This document shows positions 33,054 to 42,301 of a stretch of 51,535 nt of DNA, one piece after another. The stretch lies in contig SVSX01000009.1 in the NCBI GenBank assembly GCA_015064085.1, forward strand, positions 1 to 51,535. Reading direction: 5' to 3'. This DNA is from Oscillospiraceae bacterium. GTDB lineage: Bacteria > Bacillota > Clostridia > Oscillospirales > CAG-272. The translations under genes and the position numbers were made by a program. Every line of letters starts with the position of its first letter. Position 1 is the first letter of the stretch. The notes beneath the pieces were generated by a model. It searched no databases. It was not told where the DNA came from and worked only from the letters and a program-made list of their open reading frames with translations.

Positions 33054-33959
33054 ATGAGTGAAAATAAAAATACGAACAAGCCAATGAACAGAATAGCGGC
33101 GCTGCACGATCTTTCCTGCTTCGGAAGATGTGCGCTGACGGTGATACTGCCCGCCCTCTCGGCGATGGGAACGCAGGTAGTTCCGCTGCCGACGGCGCTT
33201 CTCTCGAGCCACACAGGGGGATTTACCGATCTCTATTTTAAGGATCTCACAGAGCAGATGAGGGAGATATCCGATCATTTCGAAAGGCTTGAGCTTAAAT
33301 TTGACGCTATCTATACGGGATTTCTCGGAAGTGAGGAGCAGATCGACCTTGTGTCCGATTTTATAAATAAGTTCTCGGACAGCGGTACTCTCCGTCTTGT
33401 CGATCCCGTTATGGGAGACGACGGAGAGGTATATTCCACTTATACCGAGGGAATGTGCCGCCGTATGGCGGAGCTCTGCCGTCACGCCGACCTTATTACC
33501 CCTAACCTCACCGAGGCGTGTATCCTTGCGGGTGTCGAATATAAGGATACCTCGGATATGTCCGAGAGTGAGGCGTTCGAGTACGCGGACGGTCTTAGAA
33601 GAGAGCTGGAGCTCGGTCACCGTACGGTGGTCATTACGGGAATATCCCACAGCAAGGACAGCTTCGGCACTTACGGCTTCTGTCCCGACACTATGCCAAA
33701 GGGATATATGTACAGCGTGAAGAAAGTGAAGCGCTCCTACCCCGGAACGGGAGATCTTTTCGCCTCGGTCCTTCTCGGCGCACTTATGGCGGGGGCAGAC
33801 CTTTGCGAGGCGATGCGTGTGGCGTCCGATCATATAAGACGTGTGATGGAATACTCAAGAGGCTTTGACACACCGCCCCGTGAGGGAGTCGCATTCGAGA
33901 GCTTCCTCGGGGAGCTCTGCGATTACGCAAAGGAGAAGTATGGAAGAAAAACGGTTTAA
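33054..33959 (+). CDS. Pyridoxamine kinase (PdxK/PdxY type)
   Basis: 301 residues of the ribokinase-like fold. RIAALHDLSCFGRCALTVILPALSAMG is the signature start of Firmicute pyridoxamine kinases; AIYTGFLGSEEQ and VDPVMGDDGEVY give the substrate and metal region; ITPNLTEACILAG and the C-terminal RSYPGTGDLFASVLLGA contains the anion hole and catalytic Asp (GTGD). It phosphorylates pyridoxal, pyridoxamine or pyridoxine for salvage of the PLP cofactor. It begins directly after the preceding gene and overlaps the RNHCP gene by 20 bp. Confidence 0.9.
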   Translation: MSENKNTNKPMNRIAALHDLSCFGRCALTVILPALSAMGTQVVPLPTALLSSHTGGFTDLYFKDLTEQMREISDHFERLELKFDAIYTGFLGSEEQIDLVSDFINKFSDSGTLRLVDPVMGDDGEVYSTYTEGMCRRMAELCRHADLITPNLTEACILAGVEYKDTSDMSESEAFEYADGLRRELELGHRTVVITGISHSKDSFGTYGFCPDTMPKGYMYSVKKVKRSYPGTGDLFASVLLGALMAGADLCEAMRVASDHIRRVMEYSRGFDTPPREGVAFESFLGELCDYAKEKYGRKTV

Positions 33960-34269
33960 AAAGAATGACGACGGATTTATCTGCGCCCATTGCGGCAAGG
34001 AGGTGCTTCCCCTTGGATTCAGCTCGAGGGATCATTGCCCCTTCTGCCTCTGGTCGCTGCACGTCGACGTAAATCCCGGGGACAGAGCAAACGAGTGCAG
34101 AGGAAATCTTGTGCCCGTGAAGGCGCTTACCGACCCGAGAAAAGGATTTATTATAGTTTATAAGTGCGATAAGTGCGGTGAGCTTCACAGAAACAGAGCG
34201 GCGCACGAGGCGAAGGTCCAGCCCGACGATCTCGGACTTATTATTAAGCTGACAGCGGCTGAAATGTAA
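33940..34269 (+). CDS. RNHCP-domain zinc protein
   Basis: 109 residues. The family is named for an Arg-Asn-His-Cys-Pro motif; here it reads SSRDHCPFCLWS followed by HVDVNPGDR. Further paired Cys, ICAHCGKEV near the N-terminus and YKCDKCGELHRNR near the C-terminus, indicate two zinc-binding knuckles. The family's role is not known. Start 33940 is chosen for AGGAG upstream and lies inside the end of the kinase gene, so translation is probably coupled. Confidence 0.8.
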   Translation: MEEKRFKKNDDGFICAHCGKEVLPLGFSSRDHCPFCLWSLHVDVNPGDRANECRGNLVPVKALTDPRKGFIIVYKCDKCGELHRNRAAHEAKVQPDDLGLIIKLTAAEM

Positions 34270-34315
34270 TAAAAGACATTTTGATATTTAAAATATTATG
34301 GTAAAATAAAGGATT

Positions 34316-35302
34316 TTGAGCTTGAAAGATTGTAAAATAAAACACAAAGAAGAAATGATTATTTTGTCAGAGAAGCCTCTTGCGGACGATCTTTTCTTTG
34401 CTGACGGATACCGAGGATTTTCGGTTTCGGCGAAAAGAGATTCCGAGAGGCGGCTCTGTCTTCTTGACGGATTTTTCGACTACGTGGATATAGACGACAG
34501 AAGTCTTCTGAGACGGCATCTTTCCGAAGACCCGAGAACGCCCTGTCTCCTCAGGACAGAGATAGGTACGGCGGTGATCGTGGGAGACAGCTTCCCGTCT
34601 CTCGGCGGCTTTTGCTTTTTCTTTTTAAAGGCGGAGAGCGGAGACTCTCTTTATTCTTCCTATGCTCGGAAGGGAGAGCGGTTGGTCGTTCTCGACCGAG
34701 ACAGACTTGCCGAGAGAGGCGCGGGGCGTCCGAAAACACTTTCTCGTGATCTTGAATCGGTGCTGAAAAATGCAAAGAACGCATTTGAAGCTCCGAATAT
34801 TTACGAGAAAAACGACATAGATAAAATTAATGAAAAATACAATAGCATACTGAAGGGCATTGTGGAACTGTCGGGCTGTGATATCCGCTTTATCAGGTGT
34901 GAGCGTATCGCTTTTTCCGAGAACGCCGACTATGCTCTTCTCTCGGCATTTCTGCTCTCATCACTTCTCCTTTGCAGGAGGATAGGCACTGAGAGGATAG
35001 CCGACGTCGAGCTTCTTGAGCTTTCGGGAGATCTTGCCGCAAGGGTATTTTTCACTGCCGAGGAGGAGTCGCTCTCATCGCTTCCCGAGCTCGATCTCTT
35101 TCTCGGGGCGGCTGAGAGGGGCGGTATGTTCTTTGACTGTTTCAGACGGGACGGCGGACTCGAGATCGTCTTCTCGCCCGTGAGAGACGACCCCTCCATC
35201 TATGGCTTCAAGAGCGGCGAGTCCTTCGATTGGGGAGGGGATTTCTGGCAAAGACTCGGGTCGTTCAAAAGAAAAATGACAAAATCAAATAAAAATTTGT
35301 AA
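34316..35302 (+). CDS. Cytoplasmic protein of unknown function
   Basis: Up to 328 residues. No ATG start fits well: the frame opens with TTG at 34316, a second TTG at 34322 lies 8 bases after AAAGGA, and the first ATG is at 34355. No signal peptide; one modestly hydrophobic stretch (YALLSAFLLSSLLLC, about residue 205-220) inside a helical region. The C-terminal half alternates strands and helices with DVELLELSGDLAARVFF and GGMFFDCFRRDGGLEIVFSPV, which has the general look of an ATPase-like regulatory domain without the catalytic motifs. No family recognised. It lies upstream of dgt. Confidence 0.55.
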   Translation: MSLKDCKIKHKEEMIILSEKPLADDLFFADGYRGFSVSAKRDSERRLCLLDGFFDYVDIDDRSLLRRHLSEDPRTPCLLRTEIGTAVIVGDSFPSLGGFCFFFLKAESGDSLYSSYARKGERLVVLDRDRLAERGAGRPKTLSRDLESVLKNAKNAFEAPNIYEKNDIDKINEKYNSILKGIVELSGCDIRFIRCERIAFSENADYALLSAFLLSSLLLCRRIGTERIADVELLELSGDLAARVFFTAEEESLSSLPELDLFLGAAERGGMFFDCFRRDGGLEIVFSPVRDDPSIYGFKSGESFDWGGDFWQRLGSFKRKMTKSNKNL

Positions 35303-35377
35303 AAAAAGAGTATATTCAGAATAATTTGAGTACATTATAAGCAGATAAGGTAAATTAGTGTTTGAGAAGGGGGAAAA

Positions 35378-36391
35378 ATGAGCAGTTGTATTCGCGACGT
35401 GTTTCTTGAAAGAGAAAAGGAGACTCTCTCTCCTTATGCCTTTCTGACGGTAAACACAAAGGGAAGGGATCACCCGTACGTTCCCTGTGAAAACAGAACC
35501 GAATTTCAGCGGGACAGAGACAAGATACTTCACTCGGCGTCCTTCCGCAGACTTATGAATAAAACTCAGGTCTTTCTCGCGCCCGTGGGAGATCATTACA
35601 GAACGAGAATGACCCACACTCTTGAGGTCACACAGATCGCCAGGATCATCGCGAGAGCTCTCAGGCTCAACGAGGATCTTATAGAGGCGGTGGCTATGGG
35701 TCACGATATAGGTCACACGCCCTTCGGACACGCGGGGGAGCTTGCTATGCAGCAGTGCTTCGACCCCGATTTCACCCACTACCGTCAGAGCCTCAGAGTC
35801 GTTGAAAGGCTTGAGAACAACGGCGAGGGACTCAACCTCACCTGGGAGGTGAGAGACGGTATAGTCAATCACACAGGTGACTCGATGGCGTCCACTCTCG
35901 AGGGGGTGGTGGTGAAATACGCCGACAGAATAGCATACATAAATCACGATATCGACGACGCGAGAAGGGCTGAGATACTGAGTATCTCGGATATTCCCGC
36001 CTGGATAAGAGATGTGCTCGGAGAGGGACATTCCGAAAGGATAAATACCCTCGTAACGTCAATTATAAGAGCCAGCACAGACAGTCCCGAGATAAAGATC
36101 GGGGACGAGGTGGGAAAGGCGATGTCGGCGCTTCGTGAATTCCTCTTCGAAAGGGTGTACAGAAACCCCGTGGCTAAGTCCGAAGAGGGCAAGGCGAGGG
36201 AGCTTCTCACAAGGCTTTTTGAGCATTACGTCAAGCACCCCGAGGAGATGCCCGAGCTCTACAGAAGAAACTGCGAGAGCGAGGGAGTTGAGCGCTGCGC
36301 CTGTGATTTTGTGGCGGGAATGACCGACAGATACGCTATTGATGTATATTCCGATCTCTACGTTCCCAAGGTGTGGAGAGGTAGCCGCTGA
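35378..36391 (+). CDS. dgt: Deoxyguanosinetriphosphate triphosphohydrolase-like protein (HD domain)
   Basis: 337 residues. HD-superfamily motifs: FRRLMNKTQVF, RMTHTLEVTQIAR (first His), MGHDIGHTPFGHAGE (His-Asp pair) and YADRIAYINHDIDDA (second Asp). The family hydrolyses dNTPs to nucleoside and triphosphate, affecting nucleotide pools and replication fidelity. Its place directly before dnaG and rpoD, with a one-base overlap (TGATG) with dnaG, is a known arrangement in Clostridia. The start has AGAAGGGGG a few bases upstream. Confidence 0.9.
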   Translation: MSSCIRDVFLEREKETLSPYAFLTVNTKGRDHPYVPCENRTEFQRDRDKILHSASFRRLMNKTQVFLAPVGDHYRTRMTHTLEVTQIARIIARALRLNEDLIEAVAMGHDIGHTPFGHAGELAMQQCFDPDFTHYRQSLRVVERLENNGEGLNLTWEVRDGIVNHTGDSMASTLEGVVVKYADRIAYINHDIDDARRAEILSISDIPAWIRDVLGEGHSERINTLVTSIIRASTDSPEIKIGDEVGKAMSALREFLFERVYRNPVAKSEEGKARELLTRLFEHYVKHPEEMPELYRRNCESEGVERCACDFVAGMTDRYAIDVYSDLYVPKVWRGSR

Positions 36392-38160
36392 TGATACCGA
36401 GAGAGATAATCGACGAGATAGTTTTCAGAAGCGACATCGAGCAGGTGATCGGCTCGTACGTTACGCTGAAGAGAGCGGGCTCGAATTTTAACGGACTCTG
36501 TCCGTTTCATACCGAAAAAACACCGTCCTTTACGGTATTTCCAAATACCAAGAGCTTTTATTGCTTTGGATGCGGCGCGGGAGGAGACGTTATCAGCTTT
36601 ACGATGCGCGCCGAGAATCTCGATTACGTCGGAGCTGTCGAGCTTCTGGCTCAAAGGGCGGGTATAACTCTGCCCGAGGACGGAAGAGAGGGCGACACGG
36701 GGATACCTCGAAAGCGGATATACGAGATGAACCTCGCGGCGGCAAGATTTTTCAGAGAATGTCTTTTTGATCCGAAATACGGCAAGGAGGCTATGGAATA
36801 TCTCACCGAAAGCCGAAGGCTGTCATCGGCGACAATAAAGCATTTCGGGCTCGGCTTTTCTCCGAACAACGCTTGGATGCTCACAAATCATATGCATTCC
36901 CTCGGATTTACCGACGAGGAGCTTGTGACGGGATTCCTTTGCGGAAAAAGTCAGAGAACGGGAAAGACCTACGACTATTTCAGAAACAGAATAATCTTTC
37001 CTATCATAGATACTACGGGAAATATAGTCGCCTTTGGCGGCAGAGTTATGGACGACTCGAAGCCTAAATATCTGAATACCTCGGATACCCCCGCGTTCAA
37101 AAAGAGCAGACATCTTTTTGCGCTGAATTTCGCCAAGAATAATGCCTCGGAGCAGATGATACTCTGCGAGGGATATATGGACGTTATCGCCCTTCACGCC
37201 GCGGGATTTGAAAACGCTGTGGCAACTCTCGGTACGGCGATAACCTCCGAGCAGTCGAGAATATTCGCCAAATACACAAAAAAGGTGGTCATCACCTACG
37301 ATTCCGACAGCGCGGGACAGACGGCGGCTGATAAGGCAATGCGTCTTCTCGGCGAGGCGGGACTCGACGTGCGGGTACTGAAGCTTGAGGGCGCTAAAGA
37401 CCCCGACGAATATATAAAGACCTACGGCAGGGACGCCTTCTCAAGAGTGATAAGCGAGAGCAAGAGCGGCTTTGAATACAAAATGGATAAGATAATATCC
37501 ACTCACGATATTTCGAGCGCCGAGGGAAGGATCAAGGCGGCGGGCGAGATATGCGCCGTTATTGCCTCCTACCATTCGGGAGTCGAGAGGGAGATATATA
37601 TTATGTCAGCCGCGAAGAGACTTGAGCTTTCAAGAGAGGTTCTGGTCTCGGACGTTGAAAGGATAAGACGGCGTATGCAGAGGGAGTCGGCGAACAAAAT
37701 GTCGAGAGACGCCCTTATGACGGCGAAAAATCTCGACAACCGAGTCAACCGCGACGCGGCGAAGAATATAAGAGCCAACTCGGCTGAGGAGGCTATCATC
37801 GGAATGATCCTCATATTTGACGAGCTGAGAGCCGAGGTAGCGTCGGGAAGAACAGAGCTTTCCGCGGACGATTTCATAACCGAGTTCGGAAGGAAGGCGT
37901 TCTCCACGATCTGTGAGCTTGAGCTCGGAAAATTCGGCTACTCGAAGTCGATGCTGGCGCAGACTTTGTCCATAGACGAGGTGAGTAAGCTCGAGCAGCT
38001 TGAGCAGAACAGAAGAAAATACTCGGCGAACGATAAAAATGTGCTTGAGGAATACATAAGAAACCTCAAGGAGGAAAAGCTGAACGCCGAAAAGAGCGAC
38101 GACCTGAGCTTTATTCTTAACAGTAAGCGGAATAAGCTCCGCGAGAAAAAGGATAGTTAA
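36391..38160 (+). CDS. dnaG: DNA primase
   Basis: 589 residues, full length. The N-terminal CHC2 zinc finger has C37, H40, C58 and C61 (LCPFHTEKT and FYCFGCGAGG). The TOPRIM catalytic core shows LCEGYMDVIAL and TYDSDSAGQTAAD, giving the Glu and Asp-x-Asp metal ligands. The C-terminal helicase-binding region (about 440-589) is helical and charged. It makes RNA primers at the replication fork with DnaB. It is translationally coupled to dgt upstream, with rpoD 30 bp downstream. Confidence 0.95.
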   Translation: MIPREIIDEIVFRSDIEQVIGSYVTLKRAGSNFNGLCPFHTEKTPSFTVFPNTKSFYCFGCGAGGDVISFTMRAENLDYVGAVELLAQRAGITLPEDGREGDTGIPRKRIYEMNLAAARFFRECLFDPKYGKEAMEYLTESRRLSSATIKHFGLGFSPNNAWMLTNHMHSLGFTDEELVTGFLCGKSQRTGKTYDYFRNRIIFPIIDTTGNIVAFGGRVMDDSKPKYLNTSDTPAFKKSRHLFALNFAKNNASEQMILCEGYMDVIALHAAGFENAVATLGTAITSEQSRIFAKYTKKVVITYDSDSAGQTAADKAMRLLGEAGLDVRVLKLEGAKDPDEYIKTYGRDAFSRVISESKSGFEYKMDKIISTHDISSAEGRIKAAGEICAVIASYHSGVEREIYIMSAAKRLELSREVLVSDVERIRRRMQRESANKMSRDALMTAKNLDNRVNRDAAKNIRANSAEEAIIGMILIFDELRAEVASGRTELSADDFITEFGRKAFSTICELELGKFGYSKSMLAQTLSIDEVSKLEQLEQNRRKYSANDKNVLEEYIRNLKEEKLNAEKSDDLSFILNSKRNKLREKKDS

Positions 38161-38190
38161 TAAATTTACATAGATAAAGGAAAAGGAAAA

Positions 38191-39381
38191 ATGACAGAAA
38201 ACGAAATAAGAGAAGAAGATATACTCGATGAGTTCGAGCTCGATGCCGACATTGAGGAAAAGGAAGAAAAAGAGGAAAAGCCCGAAAAGAAGATAGACGT
38301 CAACGAGCTTATCGAGAAGGGTAAGAAGGGGGCGCTGTCGGCAAGTGACCTCGACGAAATGGTCGAAAAGCTTGATTACGATATGGATAGACTCAGAGAT
38401 CTTTACGAGGCGCTTGAGGATAACGGAATACCGCTCCCGGGTGAGATGTCCAACAGCGAGATCAACGAGATCGAAAGCGAGGTCGAGTCCTTCGGCGCGG
38501 GCGAAAATATGGAGAGGATACTCGAGCAGGAGGGTCTTGCCATAGACGACCCTGTCCGTATGTATCTCAAGGAGATAGGAAGAGTTCCGCTTCTCACTCC
38601 CGACAGAGAGAGGGAGCTGGCTGAAATAATGACCAACAGCACCTCGGACGAGGAGAGAGAGCTCGCCAAGAACGAGCTCGTTGAGGCTAACCTCCGTCTC
38701 GTTGTCAGCATAGCCAAGAGATATGTGGGCAAGGGAATGTTCTTCCTCGATCTTATCCAGGAGGGTAACCTCGGACTTATGAAGGCTGTTGACAAGTTTG
38801 ATTACAGCAAGGGATATAAGTTCTCGACCTACGCTACCTGGTGGATAAGACAGGCGATCACAAGAGCGATAGCCGATCAGGCAAGGACAATAAGAATTCC
38901 CGTCCATATGGTAGAGACGATACACAAGGTGTCGAGATATACAAGACAGATGCTCCAGGAGCTTGGACGAGAGGCGACCGCCGACGAGCTCGGCGAGAAG
39001 ATGGGAATGAGCGCCGAGAAGGTCCGCGAGATAATGAAGATCGCGCAAGATCCCGTATCTCTTGAGACTCCTATTGGCGAGGAGGAGGACAGCCATCTCG
39101 GCGACTTTATCCCTGATGACGACACTCCCGCTCCCGCTGACGCAGCCTCGGCAACGATCCTTCGTGAGGTGATAGAGAGAGAGCTTCACACCCTCACCCC
39201 CCGTGAGGAGCACGTTATCAAGCTCCGCTTCGGTCTTTACGACGGAAGAACACGTACTCTCGAGGAGGTTGGCAAGGAGTTCGATATCACCCGTGAGAGA
39301 ATAAGGCAGATAGAGGCAAAGGCGCTCAGAAAACTCCGCCACCCCAGCAGAGCGAGACATCTCCGCGGATTTCTTGACTGA
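38191..39381 (+). CDS. rpoD: Primary RNA polymerase sigma factor (SigA/RpoD)
   Basis: 396 residues, the size of Gram-positive SigA. An acidic N-terminus ([13 protein letters not shown]) and region 1.1 are followed by [16 protein letters not shown] (region 1.2), [14 protein letters not shown] and [18 protein letters not shown] (2.1-2.2), [20 protein letters not shown] (2.3-2.4), region 3, and [21 protein letters not shown] (4.2, the -35 reader). It directs housekeeping transcription; the TTGACA/TATAAT boxes found across this window fit its expected specificity. The start has AAAGGAAAAGGA upstream. End of the dgt-dnaG-rpoD operon. Confidence 0.97.
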   Translation: MTENEIREEDILDEFELDADIEEKEEKEEKPEKKIDVNELIEKGKKGALSASDLDEMVEKLDYDMDRLRDLYEALEDNGIPLPGEMSNSEINEIESEVESFGAGENMERILEQEGLAIDDPVRMYLKEIGRVPLLTPDRERELAEIMTNSTSDEERELAKNELVEANLRLVVSIAKRYVGKGMFFLDLIQEGNLGLMKAVDKFDYSKGYKFSTYATWWIRQAITRAIADQARTIRIPVHMVETIHKVSRYTRQMLQELGREATADELGEKMGMSAEKVREIMKIAQDPVSLETPIGEEEDSHLGDFIPDDDTPAPADAASATILREVIERELHTLTPREEHVIKLRFGLYDGRTRTLEEVGKEFDITRERIRQIEAKALRKLRHPSRARHLRGFLD

Positions 39382-39554
39382 TAAATAAATTGATGTGCAT
39401 TTTTAATAAAAAATAAGATGCTAAATTGTATTTAAAACCAAAAAAGACGGCAAAAAGCAAGAAATTGCAAGATCATATTTGATCAATATGACAAATAAAA
39501 TGCCAAGAATGCCCTTTTTGGCTACATTTCAAGATTTGTTAACAAAAAAATGAC

Positions 39555-39583
39555 TTGACATTTTCTTGTTTTTGGTGTAAAAT
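39555..39583 (+). promoter_or_regulatory. SigA-type promoter for the large lipoprotein
   Basis: TTGACA (39555-39560), 17-bp spacer, TAAAAT (39578-39583), about 65 bp before the ATG at 39647. Confidence 0.8.
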
Positions 39584-39646
39584 AGTACAGTATCTTAATG
39601 AATAGTTTCAGCGTATCCACGTTGCTGATTTTTTGAGGAGGAAAAA

Positions 39647-41488
39647 ATGAACAAGAGATTATTATGCCTTCTTTTGAGCTTTCTGATGTTGTTTTCTGTG
39701 GTTTTGACGGGTTGCTCCGAAAAGACCGATGATGAGGCTATTGCCGACACACAGAAAGAGGCTGCAAAGAACACCGTTACACTTTCGATGTACCTTATGT
39801 CGGAAGAGCCTGTAACCGAAGAGCAGGCAGACAAAATGGAAGAGGCAATAAACAAAATAACCAAGTCCAAGTTCAAGACAAGACTTGTGCTCCACTACTA
39901 CACAGAGGAGCAGTATTATACGGCTCTTGAGGACGCATTCAAGAAGACCAAGGACGAAAAGGCTGCCAAGAAGGCTGCCGAGCAGGCTCTTAAGGAGGCT
40001 ATCAAGAGAGGTGAGGCAACAGCTGCTCTCACGACCACTGTTGACGGTACGACCGCTGAGCCCACGGTCCTTAACGAGTACGGCATTCCCGAGCTTGCAT
40101 ACCCTACTATCAGTGAAAATCAGGTAGATATCTTCTATGTTGGCGGCTATGACCGTATAATGGATTACATAGATAAGAATTATCTCGCCGAGCTTGACGA
40201 GGCTCTCTCCAGCTCGTCCAAGACGCTCACAAAGTACCTTGCGAGTGAGACACTCAACCGTTCTAAGACAGTTGCGAACGCTACCTACGTGATCCCCACC
40301 AACGAGGTTCTCGGTGAGTACACATATATGCTCATTCATAAGGATGTTCTCGAGGAGTATTACCACTCGACAAATGATACGAGCGCGGATTTCACAATGC
40401 TCACAAGTGAGCCCGTTAAGGATATTCTCCACAAGGTAGCTACATATAATAGCGACGAGTTCGTTCCGCTCTATTCCACAACAGGCGACCATTTTGATAT
40501 TTCAAACGTTTCTTATATCGGACTTGACGAGAACGGCGTTTACGATAACAAGACCTTCTCGCTTATCGGCGGTACTACCTTCGAGTCCTACAGATACGGT
40601 GTAACAAACAACTACTATCCTTACCAGAGTATCTTCGAGGAAAGAAGATTCAAGGCTCAGGTGGAAACACTTATAGAGTATAAGGAAAAGGGATATTATC
40701 AGACTCCCACCGAGGGCAAGAAGTTTGCTGTCGGATATATGAAGGGCAGTGTTGACGTTCCGCTTCAGTATGAGGATGAGTATGAGATCATTATAGTTGA
40801 GAGACCCCGTCTCTCCGAGAGAGATCTCTTCCACGGAGGTTTTGCGGTGAGCACAGATACTCACGACAGCGCAAGAGCTATGGAGGTCATCACATACCTC
40901 AATACCAACGTTGAGTTCCGCAACCTCGTTCTTTACGGAGTTGAGGGTGAGAACTACAATATCGTTGAAAAGGTTGTTGACGGTAAGTCTTATAAGACTG
41001 TTGAAAGAATCAACAACAACTATATGATGGATCTTAACAAGACGGGTAACACCCTGCTTGCATATCCTCTCTCCAGTGAGCCCGCAAATATCCGTGATTA
41101 CCAGAAGGAGCACGTTAACTACGCTCGTGCAGAGCTTGATATCGGATTTATCTCTGTGTGCGCTGAGGGTAACCTTAACCTTGAGGCTATGGAATACGTA
41201 AGACAGCTGTCTGCGGACGTTTACGCAAAGATGCTTGAGATCGAGACTCTTGAGGAGTGGCAGTACTTCCTTAAGGGTAACTCCAACCCCGATGATGATA
41301 TTGAGGATTACGTTGGATTTGAAAACCTTTGGGATAAGGATGAGATCCTCTATACGATGTGTCTCGACAGCTACTCACCTATGGGCGACGTCTACAATTC
41401 CGAAAAATTCGGTGAAGGTTCTTCTATAGCATATGTATACTTCACGTGGATCGAAGCTCTTGGCATTTACAGCATAAGCGGAGTTTGA
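39647..41488 (+). CDS. Large solute-binding-type lipoprotein
   Basis: 613 residues with a lipoprotein signal peptide (MNKRLLCLLLSFLMLFSVVLTGC; lipobox LTGC, Cys23). The fold pattern, with NTVTLSMYLMSEEPVTEEQ, DIFYVGGYDRIMDYI, HGGFAVSTDTHDSARAMEVITYL and a helical C-terminus, matches large type 2 extracellular solute-binding proteins that deliver sugars or oligomers to ABC importers. An insertion of about 40 residues (KKTKDEKAAKKAAEQALKEA followed by Thr-rich sequence) interrupts the first lobe. No importer permease lies beside it. GAGGAGG is upstream of the ATG. Substrate unknown. Confidence 0.75.
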   Translation: MNKRLLCLLLSFLMLFSVVLTGCSEKTDDEAIADTQKEAAKNTVTLSMYLMSEEPVTEEQADKMEEAINKITKSKFKTRLVLHYYTEEQYYTALEDAFKKTKDEKAAKKAAEQALKEAIKRGEATAALTTTVDGTTAEPTVLNEYGIPELAYPTISENQVDIFYVGGYDRIMDYIDKNYLAELDEALSSSSKTLTKYLASETLNRSKTVANATYVIPTNEVLGEYTYMLIHKDVLEEYYHSTNDTSADFTMLTSEPVKDILHKVATYNSDEFVPLYSTTGDHFDISNVSYIGLDENGVYDNKTFSLIGGTTFESYRYGVTNNYYPYQSIFEERRFKAQVETLIEYKEKGYYQTPTEGKKFAVGYMKGSVDVPLQYEDEYEIIIVERPRLSERDLFHGGFAVSTDTHDSARAMEVITYLNTNVEFRNLVLYGVEGENYNIVEKVVDGKSYKTVERINNNYMMDLNKTGNTLLAYPLSSEPANIRDYQKEHVNYARAELDIGFISVCAEGNLNLEAMEYVRQLSADVYAKMLEIETLEEWQYFLKGNSNPDDDIEDYVGFENLWDKDEILYTMCLDSYSPMGDVYNSEKFGEGSSIAYVYFTWIEALGIYSISGV

Positions 41489-41517
41489 TGCATAAAGTAA
41501 TAAATTAAGTCAATATA

Positions 41518-41560
41518 AAAAAGCGGTTTGAGCTGTCTCAACAGTGTCAAGCCGCTTTTT
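41518..41560 (+). terminator. Rho-independent terminator after the lipoprotein
   Basis: AAAAAGCGG (41518-41526) pairs with CCGCTTTTT (41552-41560), with extra TTGA/TCAA pairing inside. It overlaps nothing and ends about 30 bp before the HAD gene. Confidence 0.8.
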
Positions 41561-41590
41561 AATAGCTGTGGGCAGAATTGGACGGTTGAG

Positions 41591-42226
41591 ATGGAATATA
41601 CGCATATAATATGGGATTTTAACGGAACGCTTTTTGACGACGTTGACGCGGGGATACTTTCAGTCAACAAGATGCTTTCCGACAGGGGACTGAGGACTCT
41701 CGCCTCCCGAGAGGAGTACAGGGAGGTGTTTGGCTTTCCTATAATTGAATATTACAGACGCCTTGGATTTGACTTTGAGAAAGAGCCCTACGAGGTCCTT
41801 GCTCCAATCTGGGTCGAGCTATATAACGAGAACAGTAAGCACTCAAAACTTGCGCTCGGCGCTTTGGATGCCCTTGCCCATTTTAAGGAGAAGGGTATTC
41901 CGCAGATACTGCTTTCGGCAACCGAGCTCGATATGCTGAGAGGTCAGGTTGCGGAGCTTGGGATAGAGAAATATTTCGATGAGATAATGGGGCTTTCTAA
42001 CATTCACGCCTATTCAAAAAAGGAGCTGGCAATTAATTGGTGTGCGGAAAATTGCAACGCAAATCCGATATTTATAGGCGATAGCGAACACGATTTCGCG
42101 GTGGCAGAAGCTGTGAAAGCGCCGTGTTTGCTTGTTACAAACGGTCATCAGTCAAGGAAAAGGCTCGAAGCCACATCAGCTGCGCTTTGTGCGGATTTAT
42201 ATGATGTTATTAAAATGCTCGAATGA
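41591..42226 (+). CDS. HAD-superfamily phosphatase with DxN motif
   Basis: 211 residues, phosphoglycolate-phosphatase-like. Motif I is WDFNGTLFDD: the nucleophile Asp (D9) is present but the usual second Asp, the general acid/base, is Asn (N11). Motif II is ILLSATE, with a Lys (YSKKELA) as motif III, and motif IV is FIGDSEHDF. The cap domain lies at about 18-85. DxN forms occur in some HAD subfamilies, so activity is possible but slower or on different substrates. The start at 41591 has only a weak GGTTGAG site; no in-frame upstream start has a better one. Confidence 0.75.
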   Translation: MEYTHIIWDFNGTLFDDVDAGILSVNKMLSDRGLRTLASREEYREVFGFPIIEYYRRLGFDFEKEPYEVLAPIWVELYNENSKHSKLALGALDALAHFKEKGIPQILLSATELDMLRGQVAELGIEKYFDEIMGLSNIHAYSKKELAINWCAENCNANPIFIGDSEHDFAVAEAVKAPCLLVTNGHQSRKRLEATSAALCADLYDVIKMLE

Positions 42227-42256
42227 TGCCCTATGGCAATTTCGAGGGCAAAAGAA

Positions 42257-42290
42257 AACCGATGGATCAATGATCCATCGGTTAATTTTT
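42257..42290. terminator. Bidirectional terminator
   Basis: A 13-bp inverted repeat, AACCGATGGATCA / TGATCCATCGGTT, with a T-run on the plus side. It lies between the convergent HAD and SH3 lipoprotein genes. Confidence 0.8.
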
Positions 42291-42301
42291 TTTAATTTTT
42301 A

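Noticed and set aside
37630..39360. A 576-codon open frame on the minus strand.
   Set aside because: Antisense to the end of dnaG and the whole of rpoD, both certain genes.
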